A stretch of DNA of 64,000 bases from Astrocystis sublimbata (taxonomy: Eukaryota > Ascomycota > Sordariomycetes > Xylariales > Xylariaceae): positions 1 through 64,000 of the forward strand of contig JAJNNY010000094.1 of the NCBI GenBank assembly GCA_022453515.1, in the 5' to 3' direction. Position numbers and translations under genes: made by a program. Numbering within the stretch: the stretch's first letter is position 1; the number at the start of each line of letters is the position of its first letter. Below the pieces are notes generated by a model, which searched no databases, was not told the DNA's origin, and was given only the letters and a program-made list of their open reading frames with translations. Below are positions 54,672-64,000 of this stretch, piece by piece.

Positions 54672-57581
54672 ATGGGCTCGACATGTCTCGGCGGCCAGAA
54701 GGCAACGCCAGAAGCAACAGCAGAGGCTGTCTACAAAAACCAAGCTGGCCAAAATGGCCAGAATTATCAGCATCGTCGGGATAGCCAGAACAGCCAGCTT
54801 GGTAGGAGGGCGGCAGCAACGCAAACAAAGTCGTCGCTGTCGCTGTCGCTGTCGTACTCCAGCAGCAACAAGACATCAGGCCCGATGCGGACAGAAACAG
54901 CCAGGTCGAGCGCGCCAAAGCGGGTCCCGTCAGCCACCACTGCCAATCGTCTCCCTGCCAAGACGCAACCCCATGCGACGCCAATCTCGACGACCCGCAA
55001 CAACAACAACAATCACAACAGGAATATCACAGGCCAAAAGACCGCCCCTGCCTCGACTGCCTGTGCGACCACTCACGCGCCACGCCTGTCCCTGGTACCG
55101 CCGCCACAACAGCCGCCGCCGCCCCCGGCACCACTATCGCATCCACCGCATCCACCACACCCACCATCACCAAATCTCTCCACCGCCAGCACATCACCAC
55201 TACCAACACCACCACCACTACTACCACCACTGTCGTCACAATTACGAGTAGCAACAACAACCACCACCAATACCACCAATACCACCAAAGCAGCACCGAC
55301 CACTGCTCGTAAATCATTAACCACAGCAGCAACTACGAAAGCAACAGTACCACCAACAACAACAATAACACAACGTTCGCGTGCACGGCCATGTCCATCT
55401 CCCCTCTCGCTCACTGCCGCTTCTGCCACTGGTAGACGAAACCCCCTGTTGTCGCGAGATCAAAATGTTGGTCCCGTGCTGGCGCCCGCTGTAAAGGATC
55501 AGAATCTGAATAAGATGGGCCACGAAACCTCGACGAACCCCCCCACCGCCAACCCCAACCCCAACAACACCAATACAAACGCCAACTCTCGCCCGCCGAT
55601 GCCCTCGCTCAGTGCCACCGCCGCGAGGGGTCTCAGTCGCGCACCTCTGACCCCCAAGATCGCCTCCGTCTCCAGGCACTCCCACCCCCAGACCCCCAGT
55701 CTCGCGGCCACCAACAGCACCACCGCCGCCGCCGCCGCCAGCGCCCCGACAGTCCGACGGAGCACCCAGAAGCGCCCCGTCTCCACCATCGCTACCTCGA
55801 CCCGCAGCCCATACGACGACTCGGCCACCGTCTCTGCTGCTGCCGCCGCCTTCAACCCGCACATCGTCCACAATGTTGCCAATGTCACCCCCCGCTCCGG
55901 GTCCAGGCAGAGTCGCGTCAACAGCGCGAGCAGCACCCCCAACGGCACCCCCAGCCAGGACCGCTTCGACCCTTGGGACGTCAGGCCGCCTCTCGCCATC
56001 TCGAGCCCTTCCGCCCATGGAGACCTGCCGAGGCGGCCTGTCGTGACCTTCAGTGCCGTCAGCCCCGACCGGAACCCCAATACGACCATGCCCTCGAGGC
56101 AGGACAGCGCGAATGCCCGCGACTCCAAGTTCTTCCACGCCAGCGAAGCCAAGACCTCCCGGCCCACGAGCTCCTCCAAGATGACCTCCCCGAGGAACTC
56201 GGCCTTCTTCTACGCCAATAGCAACGGCATCAAGTCCAAACCCTCCAGCCCTGCCACCATGTCTCCTCCCCTGTCGCCAGCTCTGAGCAAAACCCACGAC
56301 GCGTTGAGCAAGTTCATGTATGCGAATGGCACCCCCGAGCTGCGTCCTACACCACCGCCTCTGGCGTCCCGTGCCTCGGAATCGACCGTGCCCACCACTT
56401 CGAAAGCGCCCAATGCCCGCACCTCGGGCGTCATGACGCGGCCTGCCTCGCCCAGCAAACTACCCCTTCATTCGCCATCGTACCGGAATAGTATTGGTGC
56501 CCAGAGTGCTAGTGCCGCCGCTCCTATCCCCGCGGCTCGGGCTCAGGTTTCTCCTCCCGCCTCGGTGGCACCACCTGCCCCCGCGCTGCGGCGATCCGGC
56601 ACTGCCACATCACGATCGAGTGGACATTCACGCTCGAGCAGTTGGGTCAAGCCAGATGGTGTTTCGGAGCCTCTGAGGCCCATGGCATCGCCCACCATCG
56701 GCCTGTTCCCGCCCGCCAACCTGACTTCCGCGCAGCCTCCGCTGACACTGGCCTCCATCATCCAAGCTGCCGAAGAGTTCACCGAGCTCGAGGAGGATGG
56801 CTCGCCTGATGAGCAATCGGCGGTGCAGAGCCCCACCAAGTCCAATGAGTCGTCGGCAGATCCCGTGACCGAGCTCATCGCGAACGCGCGAAGGGAACGG
56901 AAAGTGCAGGACTTGCAGATCAGAAACGCGTCCCTCGAGGCCATTAACCGTACTTTGGAGCGCCAAATGCGGAAACAGACAGCCGAATTGCGGCGGTTCC
57001 GGCGTCTCTCGCGCTCTGGTCATTTGTCTGTCGCCTCCACCACCGCATCCAGTCGGGTGCCTTCCGGAGCCATATCGGAGCTCGACGTCGAGTCTCTGGG
57101 GCTGTCGGATCTGAGCGAGGAAGAGCTCTCCATGAGTCGTTGGGAAGACGAGTCCTTTTCGGACACCGAATCGGCATCATCCGGCGTGAGTCCCAGCGTT
57201 ATTGCAGAACGGGACGAGAAGCACCGCCACCGAGACGAGGAACGCCTGCAGCTTGACTTGTCCAAGCACCAACAGATTCTCGTTGACTCGCAGAAGATTA
57301 ACCAGAGCATCAAGAGATGCCTTGATTGGTCCGAGGAGCTCATCAACGAAGGGAAGAAGGCTCTCGACTATCAGGTCAGAGTCAGCGATGTCAAACTGGG
57401 TGGCAGAGTGTTGATCCCTGTGGAGGAAGAAGACGACAATAATACGAGGTTGCCACTTTCCGACAACACGGTCGCGCTTGGCGACAAACTGGTAGAAGCC
57501 GATTCTGAAGGATCAACGAGCTGGGGAACGGAACCACAAGACCGGGACAGCGGCATAGAGCTAGCTAGGGACGGCGGATAA
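54672..57581 (+). CDS. large low-complexity protein with C-terminal coiled coil, unknown function
   Basis: Long uninterrupted frame, up to 969 residues from ATG 54672; the more conservative start is ATG 55515 (MGHETSTNPPTANPN), giving 688 residues. The 5' part (54672-55500) is made of Thr/Asn/Pro homopolymer codons and CAN trinucleotide runs and may be untranslated. The body is Ser/Pro/Ala/Thr-rich with recurrent short motifs such as SRDSKFF-like ARDSKFFHAS, NSAFFYANS and LSKFMYAN, which look like a threefold repeated F-[FY/MY]-[HA]-[AS/AN] element. Residues about 770-830 and 880-920 form coiled coils (NARRERKVQDLQIRNASLEA, DLSKHQQILVDSQKINQSIK). Many SP/TP sites suggest kinase regulation. 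No catalytic domain. I do not recognise a named family. Confidence 0.75.
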   Translation: MGSTCLGGQKATPEATAEAVYKNQAGQNGQNYQHRRDSQNSQLGRRAAATQTKSSLSLSLSYSSSNKTSGPMRTETARSSAPKRVPSATTANRLPAKTQPHATPISTTRNNNNNHNRNITGQKTAPASTACATTHAPRLSLVPPPQQPPPPPAPLSHPPHPPHPPSPNLSTASTSPLPTPPPLLPPLSSQLRVATTTTTNTTNTTKAAPTTARKSLTTAATTKATVPPTTTITQRSRARPCPSPLSLTAASATGRRNPLLSRDQNVGPVLAPAVKDQNLNKMGHETSTNPPTANPNPNNTNTNANSRPPMPSLSATAARGLSRAPLTPKIASVSRHSHPQTPSLAATNSTTAAAAASAPTVRRSTQKRPVSTIATSTRSPYDDSATVSAAAAAFNPHIVHNVANVTPRSGSRQSRVNSASSTPNGTPSQDRFDPWDVRPPLAISSPSAHGDLPRRPVVTFSAVSPDRNPNTTMPSRQDSANARDSKFFHASEAKTSRPTSSSKMTSPRNSAFFYANSNGIKSKPSSPATMSPPLSPALSKTHDALSKFMYANGTPELRPTPPPLASRASESTVPTTSKAPNARTSGVMTRPASPSKLPLHSPSYRNSIGAQSASAAAPIPAARAQVSPPASVAPPAPALRRSGTATSRSSGHSRSSSWVKPDGVSEPLRPMASPTIGLFPPANLTSAQPPLTLASIIQAAEEFTELEEDGSPDEQSAVQSPTKSNESSADPVTELIANARRERKVQDLQIRNASLEAINRTLERQMRKQTAELRRFRRLSRSGHLSVASTTASSRVPSGAISELDVESLGLSDLSEEELSMSRWEDESFSDTESASSGVSPSVIAERDEKHRHRDEERLQLDLSKHQQILVDSQKINQSIKRCLDWSEELINEGKKALDYQVRVSDVKLGGRVLIPVEEEDDNNTRLPLSDNTVALGDKLVEADSEGSTSWGTEPQDRDSGIELARDGG

Positions 57582-59473
57582 GAAAGAATCTAACGAAAGA
57601 GATCAGATCGACAAAACCAATCATCACTCGTTCGGACGAATTTCTTTTTTCCAACACATACAAGGTCCGGACCGGCGCTCAGGTATAAACGATGGTAGCG
57701 ATGGCGTTATAATTACCTCGGTGGTGGCGAGCCCTGCAGCGGGCACGTTTCCAGGTCGTCTTTGACTTGGTTTTTAGACGGGTATCCCGTCGTTCTTCTC
57801 TGGCATTCTCTTTGTTACAGCCCATAGCTTGTACCAGCACCGCACAATACCCGGAACAAAACACATACACCCCGCCAAACAACACCCACACATAAGCACA
57901 GCACCATGACTCGAGCTCGACACCCATCATCGCAAAATATTTTGATCTTCACCCTTATCCGTCTAATGTCTTTATCGTAAATGTCGTTTCTCTCTTTTTC
58001 TTCGTTTTCATGATGATACCCCCATATACTGACCCGGTCGGTTGAGCAACGTACAGCCCCGAGAGGGCAAACTTGCCAAAAGCACAAATTAAACTTAAGT
58101 AGAGGAGATGCCGTTTTTTGAGGTCTTCAGGCTTCTGATCAGCCATGTGAACAAAAACAACAAACATTTAGACGACACCCTACATACCAGCATAAGCATA
58201 GCATGTTGCCTGCATCGACCATGGGTTATTGAATCCTGTGTCTCATGTATATATCTTGGTACAGAAAAAAAATCCCAATCCATGATAATCCACATATCAA
58301 TTTACTCCGAGCTTGTCAGACTGGAAAAGTCTGTGCATCTCCAACCCCTTTTTTACCGGAATACGATATTTCGCTCTTCCACGTCAAGCACCTTGTTGCT
58401 CTCGACAAAGTAGGTAGGCGGATAAAGGCAGCATGGAAAGTTTTCAATCGCGACCTTCAATGTTCGTCGTGACGTAGTGGAAGAAGCTCTGTGAGTCTAG
58501 TCCTTGCATTTGGCATGTCTTGATCCATCTTTCGACCTGGTATTCATAGATGAACAAAACTTGGTAACACTTGAACCGTCCCATTGTCTTCGGGAAGCAG
58601 CAACGGACCGCCGACCATAAAATAACTGCGTACATGAGCAAGACAAAGGGGATGCCGAAGAGAATAGTCGTTGGAAGCACATGCCCCCAGTTCGTACACA
58701 GCGCATAGGCTTATAGGCTTCCCAGTGGGGCCCGTTGGCCGAAGCAAGGATTTATACATTCATACATTGCTTAACTATATTATAGCACTGGCTCGGAATC
58801 AGAAGGGAAGCGATGTTGACCGTTCTTTGGGTGAAAAGTGCTTCAGTGTCAAGAATTATGATTGCAGCTAGCTAGCTCACCGCCAAGTCCAAAAGCTGCT
58901 CGTATCGACAACAACGGAGATATGCAATGCACATGAGGTTTTGTAAGCAAACGCCGAGTGTCGTGTAAGTGAGTCGATTAATTAATTTCATTCTCATCTC
59001 TCAATTGAGGGGGTGTAGATTATTTTCAAATATCCCACGACGAGCTTGATCTGCGTCTTTACTACACCTAGGGTCAAAATGATGCTGTCAGTCACGGGAT
59101 AATCTACTCTTCATCTAGGTACCCTCATCCCCGTGAACTCTGCCCTCTCACTCTCTGAAACCCTCGACGATCCAAAACCCATGAACCTAGACAGCTCTCG
59201 GGTGTGGATCCGTGATTGGAGGCTGATAAGGTAACGCACAAACACAAGAAGTCTCTCTTGCGAGCCTCACTTTGCAAGCAAATCACTGCCTCCATTCCGA
59301 GTTGAGGTGGTGGGCCAATATTCCCATCCTCTTTTCGCTAGTAGTCTACCCAAGTCTAATCTCACAAACAGTAGACCCCCCCAAAATGGCGAGCAAGTTC
59401 CCATGCCCCTTTGAAGTCTGGCACGCACATACACACAACATGAACACTCCTGAGCTGTATCTCGACGGAGCTA
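57582..59473. other. intergenic, tail-to-tail
   Basis: Between the low-complexity gene and the DnaJ gene. Several open frames exist on both strands but none has family or splice support. No RNA gene seen. Confidence 0.5.
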
Positions 59474-59650
59474 TTAAAGCGTCTTCCTCGCATTATTAAC
59501 AGCCTCTTTCTTTCCTTTCTTCCCATATTTCTTCAGAGGGGGGTATATCTGCGCCTCGGCCGAGGCTTCGCCGGCCCTCTTCTTCGCAACCTTGTTTTCG
59601 TCTCTCTTCTTCTTCTTCTTCGAGGCCATCATCTTGCTCACACTCGCCTA
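59474..59650 (-). other. in-frame Lys-rich extension after the DnaJ stop
   Basis: From the TAG at 59650-59648 the frame stays open for 57 more codons and ends TAA at 59474. It repeats the AKKRAGEASAEA pattern that resembles the coded end KKKPSEASA and finishes YPPLKKYGKKGKKEAV. It is either former coding sequence cut by a stop or a readthrough tail. Confidence 0.4.
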
Positions 59651-61273
59651 GGCGGAAGCTTCGCTGGGCTTCTTCTTTACGTCCTTGTCCTTTCCTTTCT
59701 TTTTAGTGTCCTTCTCCTTCTTCATGGCCGCCTCGGCCACCAGCTGTTCGAACGCCATGTAATCTCCTTCTTCTTCGGGTGATCTCTCAGCCTGTTGACG
59801 AAGATTGTTAGTTACCATAGGTGGGACATGTGACCCCAGATGACCGGGAAAGGGGGGTTCAGAGGACTTGCCTTTGACAGAATCTCGGCCAGCAGCACGA
59901 GGGCCTGGGCGCGCTCGAGCCTCTTGTTCAGGGGCACCTTCTTGTCGTAGAGGACGGCGTCGCAGACCTCGCGCAGGACGCCCTGGATCTCGTACTTGCT
60001 GCCGCGCCAGGCGGCGTTGAGGATCTTGCCGGTAACCTTGCGCTCATACTCCATCTTGCGCTCGTCGGTCCAGTCCTCGCCGCCTTGCTCCTCCATGCGG
60101 GCCATCTCCTCCATGGTCTGTTGGGCGTCGATGGCGGACGAGATGGTGTTCCAGGTCTCCTTGAAGAAGGTACCCTTGTCCTTGACGCGGCTGAAGAAGC
60201 CGCTGATGCCGAGGAACTTCTGCGACTTGAGCAGGGCGGTGGCCTTGGAGAAGTAGACGGCGCCGATGGCGTGCAGGATGTCGAGCCCGAAGCTCTCGAT
60301 CTTGAGGTTCTCGACCTCGAGGGCCGTCTTCTCCTGGAAGGCCTTGGTGACGTCGGGGCCCTTGTCGGTCTCGGTCCAGACGGAGACCCTGTCGACGAGC
60401 TTGCGGGCGAGGGTGTCGACGCGCTCCTGGCGAATCCTGGCGCGCTCGGCCTCGTAGGCTGCCAGCTTCTCCCGCTGCTCCTTGGTCAGACCGGCCTTCT
60501 TCTTCTCCTTCTTCCGCAGCTCCTTCTCCTCCTCGGTCTGCCCCTCTACGTGTGTGTCGTCGGAGGGGCGGTCCATCAGCGCAGGCCTTATGGGGATGGC
60601 GTGCCTGGAGGGTGTCGAGGTGCCGGAGGCGCTAGGTGCGGGCGACGGCTGCTGGGGTGGGACGGGTGCTTCCTGCTTGGTCGGGGTGGTCTCGGCGGGC
60701 GGTGTGGTGTCGGTGCCTGCTGCTGTGGCTGCACCGGGCTTCTCGGACTCGGACTCGACAACGACGGCGGGCGGGGGAGCGGTGGTGGCGGCGGCGGCAG
60801 CGTCCTTCTCGTCTGTGGGATCGGTGGGGGCGTCGGGGTCGTCCTGGCCATCGGTGGTGATCTCCATGGCGGTGTTGAGGTCCTTCATGAGGCTGATCTC
60901 GCCGATCCAGTCGACGAAGGCCTCGCCGCCGAAGATGCTGCTGAAGAACTCGGCGGGGTCGACGAAGCCCTCGCCGGGCTTGGCGCTCTCCTTTCCATAC
61001 TTATCGTAGGCTGCGCGCAGGTCCTTGTCGGACAATACTTGGTAGGCCTCGCCGATGGTCTGGAACTTCTCGTGAGCGGTAGGGTCGTTGGGGTTCTTGT
61101 CTGTGAGGGGAAGGTCAGCGGAACGATGTGACGAGACGTCAGGTGTGGCAATGCATGATATGCGGACCTGGATGATGGACGATGGCGAGCTTGCGATAGG
61201 CCTTCTTTATCTCGATTTCGGTGGCAGTGGGTTGCACACCCAGGGCGTCGTAGTAGGTGGTGTCGACGACCAT
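59648..61273 (-). CDS. DnaJ (Hsp40) co-chaperone with DnaJ-X domain, CAJ1/DJP1-like
   Basis: J-domain protein stimulating Hsp70, 492 residues. Exons 61273-61168, 61100-59872, 59791-59648. The J domain starts at the N-terminus: [34 protein letters not shown] with the HPD tripeptide across intron 1, and [12 protein letters not shown] Pro/Thr/Ala-rich linker (about residues 130-230) follows, then the DnaJ-X domain ([77 protein letters not shown]). The last intron (59871-59792) uses a GC donor (GCAAGT). It ends KKKPSEASA at TAG 59648-59650. The same frame continues as a Lys-rich stretch with another GEASA copy to TAA 59474, so the tail may once have been longer. CAJ1/DJP1 relatives act in peroxisomal and mitochondrial import. 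Confidence 0.9.
59792..59871 (-). other. GC-AG intron in the DnaJ gene
   Basis: Donor GCAAGT after TCA AAG, CTAAC branch motif, acceptor CAACAG before GCT GAG. The join gives [20 protein letters not shown], the conserved DnaJ-X end. Without splicing, translation ends about 20 residues later in unrelated sequence. Confidence 0.85.
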
Positions 61274-63038
61274 GGTGAAGCGAGAAGAAGGAAGAAAGGG
61301 AGGAGAGGGGGGAAAACAGAAAAATACGAAGGCAAAGGAGGATGTCAGAAGGAAGGGCTAGGCAGGTAGAGGTAGGTATGTGTGCGACGTTGAGGGTATG
61401 TCGGGGATGGAGAATGGTGGATGGTGGATGGCGGGGTGTGTCTCTGTCGATCAAGATTTGGACAGGGGTCGGTGTTCAGTGGTTACGCTATGTCGCTGTG
61501 TCGCTGTGTAAGTAGGGACTTAGTAAATGGTACCTTTATGTACTACTTAAGTAGGTAGACATGGAGGGATGAGGTTGGACGGGTGATGGTTTTATTTGTT
61601 TCGATGTGGCCGTCGGTGGATGGAGAGTTAGTTGGGTGGATGGATGGATGGATGGAGGGGCAGTTGAAAAGCGCTGCGGCGGTGAACTTTTGGCGTCGAG
61701 AGAGCCAAGACAAGACCCAAGACCCAAAGAAGACGGGAGCCGGATAAGCAAACCTTAGCAAGCGCGTTGCAGTTGCAGCCTGGTGCGATCTTGGTGTATT
61801 ATCATTGGTACCTTCCTACTTACCTAATGTTGCTTTCGATCAGGCAGCTATGACCTATGACGAATTTCTTAGCCAAGCCCCTGCCAATACGTCCACTTTC
61901 CCCAGGCCCAGCTGAGAGGTTCGAAGCCTGAGCGTGCCGAACCCGCTCTTCCCTCCCCATCCACCCACCATCATGCATCCCGAACTCGTGGCGTCGCAAG
62001 ACAATCCACCGTCTGCGAGCGGCACATTTCTGCTTACCATTGTTCACCTCATGGCGATATGAACGAACCCTGACGCCAGCTCAGGTAGAGATCGACAGCA
62101 TGACGCAAATGCCTGTGGTTCGTGAAGCTCGATGAACCGAGTACAACCTCCTCTGTCGTGCCGTACCTACAGCATACCTACCAATGGCGAGGATTTGCCG
62201 TCTGCTATATCCCACCGGGCAGTCTACATAGAACTCAGAGTGTCTGAAGATGCACTTGACCATTCAAACTATGAGTGGCAATCAATGGTCACTGCCCACT
62301 TGCTCCCAAGCGCCTCTGCGACACTTGCAGCCATCGTCGACGATGCGCCACATGTGGCTGGAGGCTGGATTGGCAGCTCAAGTGGCATCTGGGGTTAGCT
62401 CGACCATTTCATTGCTGTTATCAGAGGGAGGATACTGGCCGAGCGCGATCCCGGATGTACAGGCGAAGAGGGCTGAGGGTTATCGCCGTATGCTAGGCCG
62501 TCATAACTCCTTTGAATGATATCCAAGGTGGTAGTAGATTTGATGTTGATATAGCTTGACAGAACTGCGCTGTCAACGCTCCATTCCGGAAGCACGCTCG
62601 TTGGTGTTGGCGTACCAGCCAGGCCCAGCAACCGAACCAACCTTTTGGTTTACCCAAGGTGATAGATCGTCTAGATGGGTTTTCGTCCTATTGGTATCTT
62701 GTAAATCTGCAAATGCATGCTGGAGGGCCGATGGTGGTCTGTCCCCTAATAGCCAAACAATTCACTCTACAGCTACCCTTACGGATTCCACTACTTCATC
62801 TTACTTACAAGCGTGTTATACACAGCCTATAGGATGACCTGCATAGACCGAGAATCAGAATATGCGAGTGTCGATGCCTACATGCGGGGGTGGCATGGCT
62901 GAACGGCACATGTTTCACTTCACCAATCAAGCTTGATCACGTACTGTAACTACGCCATGAGCCCCTCAATGCAAGTGTTTTTCCACTGCAACTTCACACG
63001 CAATCTGCTTTGGGGACCTGTTCGACAATCCGTGAGCG
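61274..63038. other. divergent intergenic region
   Basis: Upstream of DnaJ and of the HET gene. Contains a (TGGA)n run at about 61636-61657 on the plus strand. No gene supported between 61.3 and 63.0 kb. Confidence 0.55.
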
Positions 63039-64000
63039 ATGAGTCGGTTTCACCGCCCTTCGCTCGAGTACGAGGGCTCGACTGAATGGGCATCGACCTC
63101 TAGCGACATGAGATTCAGGAGCAGAGAAGCATATAGACAGGCGCCATCGAGTGCTGCGAGCGATCCGATGTGTCCTGAGGTTCCTATGATCAGAGTTTCG
63201 TCCAAGACGCAACGTGATTGTAAGAGCCCGAGACCTTCGACCTCAGACACGAATCCCTTTACACCAAAGAATCCGTTCTTACCAACCCCAGGACTTTGGC
63301 ATGGATCGCCTGCTACTCCCACCGCGCCTCCGTTTCTTGCTTCGACTGCTATGTCAGGTCTGCCTCGGACGGTACTCCGCCCACAAATGCCAGAAACTCG
63401 AGAGCGTCCAGCTTTCTACGACAGTCACCCCTATAATTATACACATGACTACCCGAACTCCCGTCCTCATACAGACCATAATTACACAGATAGAAGTCTC
63501 AGGGCCGAAGACAGTAGGAGGAATGAGGGGCTTCTGCAGGCTTTGATCGACGTAGGGTTGGCTGATCCAGCCCTCGACCAAGATTATGCGAGAGTCGATA
63601 CACAAAATAGTCGTGGTAGAGGATATTGGCATGGCAGCGACCTTTTGAGCCCCTCTCTGATGCCAGAAAACCATAGACACAACCAACGAAGAAGAAGTGT
63701 CCGTGGCGCACAACCATCACAACGAGTACCGCCGAATGCCGATGTGCCAGGGAGAAATGATTTGGATGATTCGTCACTGAACAATTCAACACAGATTGGA
63801 AGTGGTCTCACACTGCCTTCGAGGATCTCGACCAGTTCTATTCCCACTTCCACAGGAGGAGTTTCATTTCAGTACCGCCCGCTACAGGCAACTGATTTCA
63901 GACTGGTCCGTCTTCTCCCCGCAAATATGTCAATGATCAAATGCGAAGTGCTACATGCGTCTTTGGATACCGAGCCTACGACACTGAAATACATTGCTAT
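63039..64000 (+). CDS. HET-domain (heterokaryon incompatibility) protein, N-terminal part, cut by the window end
   Basis: The frame is open without a stop from ATG 63039 to the window end (320 complete codons). Residues 1-280 are polar and disordered (Ser/Pro/Arg/Asp-rich, with His-Asp-Tyr-Pro repeats around residue 140). The last 40 residues, FQYRPLQATDFRLVRLLPAN then KCEVLHASLD and TLKYIAI, match the beginning of a HET domain, where a Y-x-x-L...I-R-L-L pattern precedes the ALSYAWG motif expected just outside. HET proteins trigger non-self recognition and cell death in fungi. An unusually long N-terminal extension precedes the domain. No introns are needed so far. The HET assignment rests on the start of the domain only. 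Confidence 0.72.
   Translation, partial: MSRFHRPSLEYEGSTEWASTSSDMRFRSREAYRQAPSSAASDPMCPEVPMIRVSSKTQRDCKSPRPSTSDTNPFTPKNPFLPTPGLWHGSPATPTAPPFLASTAMSGLPRTVLRPQMPETRERPAFYDSHPYNYTHDYPNSRPHTDHNYTDRSLRAEDSRRNEGLLQALIDVGLADPALDQDYARVDTQNSRGRGYWHGSDLLSPSLMPENHRHNQRRRSVRGAQPSQRVPPNADVPGRNDLDDSSLNNSTQIGSGLTLPSRISTSSIPTSTGGVSFQYRPLQATDFRLVRLLPANMSMIKCEVLHASLDTEPTTLKYIA

Noticed and set aside
55317..56297. Antisense 326-codon Gly/Arg-rich frame
   Set aside because: Compositional shadow of the Pro/Ser/Thr-rich sense frame.
60085..61131. Plus-strand 348-codon Leu/Gly-rich frame
   Set aside because: Shadow of the DnaJ gene; repetitive LL/GG content mirrors its Lys/Glu/Ala codons.
1..64000. CRISPR arrays, rRNA genes, prophage
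   Set aside because: None seen; the window is fungal nuclear DNA with no such repeats.

Overview
The window is nuclear DNA of a filamentous ascomycete (Pezizomycotina, most likely a Sordariomycete). The evidence is monocistronic genes on both strands, short GT-AG introns with RCTRAC-type branch sites, and typically fungal families: a TRK K+ transporter, Dal5-type MFS, RTC5/TLDc, GNA1, and NACHT and HET proteins. I assembled 28 genes by joining exons so that reading phase and family conservation both hold. Two are cut by the window edges: a GMC oxidoreductase at the left and a HET-domain gene at the right.

Layout. 0-12 kb: GMC oxidoreductase tail, alpha/beta-hydrolase, TRK potassium transporter, ER FKBP, an 80-residue small protein gene and GNA1. 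12-26 kb: DNA polymerase kappa, an RPEL protein, RidA, an MFS permease, a GNAT, an F-box protein and NAA40. 26-45 kb: a 526-bp foldback MITE, LYRM2, mitochondrial bL36, RTC5, RCF1, threonine dehydratase, a PLAC8 gene with an in-frame stop, an SKG6-like membrane protein, NBS1 and a cytochrome b5 protein. 45-64 kb: a Rad5/HLTF-like SNF2 ATPase divergent from a NACHT NLR with C2H2 fingers, a low-complexity coiled-coil protein, a DnaJ/DnaJ-X protein and the HET gene.

Most genes are unlinked housekeeping functions: DNA damage tolerance and repair (pol kappa, NBS1, SNF2), mitochondrial biogenesis (LYRM2, bL36m, RCF1), chitin precursor supply (GNA1) and isoleucine synthesis (ILV1, RidA). The right part looks more accessory and resembles a fungal allorecognition/innate-immunity neighbourhood, with a broken NLR and a HET gene.

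The most unusual observation is structural. In two unrelated genes (TRK transporter and MFS permease) the frame and the conserved protein are restored only if a spliceosomal intron is nested between the first and second base of another intron's donor site. That is the arrangement of a [D1,2] stwintron. In both cases the inner intron has a CTAAC branch motif and its removal creates a canonical outer donor (GTACGT, GTATGT). Two GC-AG introns, a TA-flanked foldback element and several one-base lesions (PLAC8 nonsense, NLR frameshift and late nonsense, DnaJ tail stop) add to the list.
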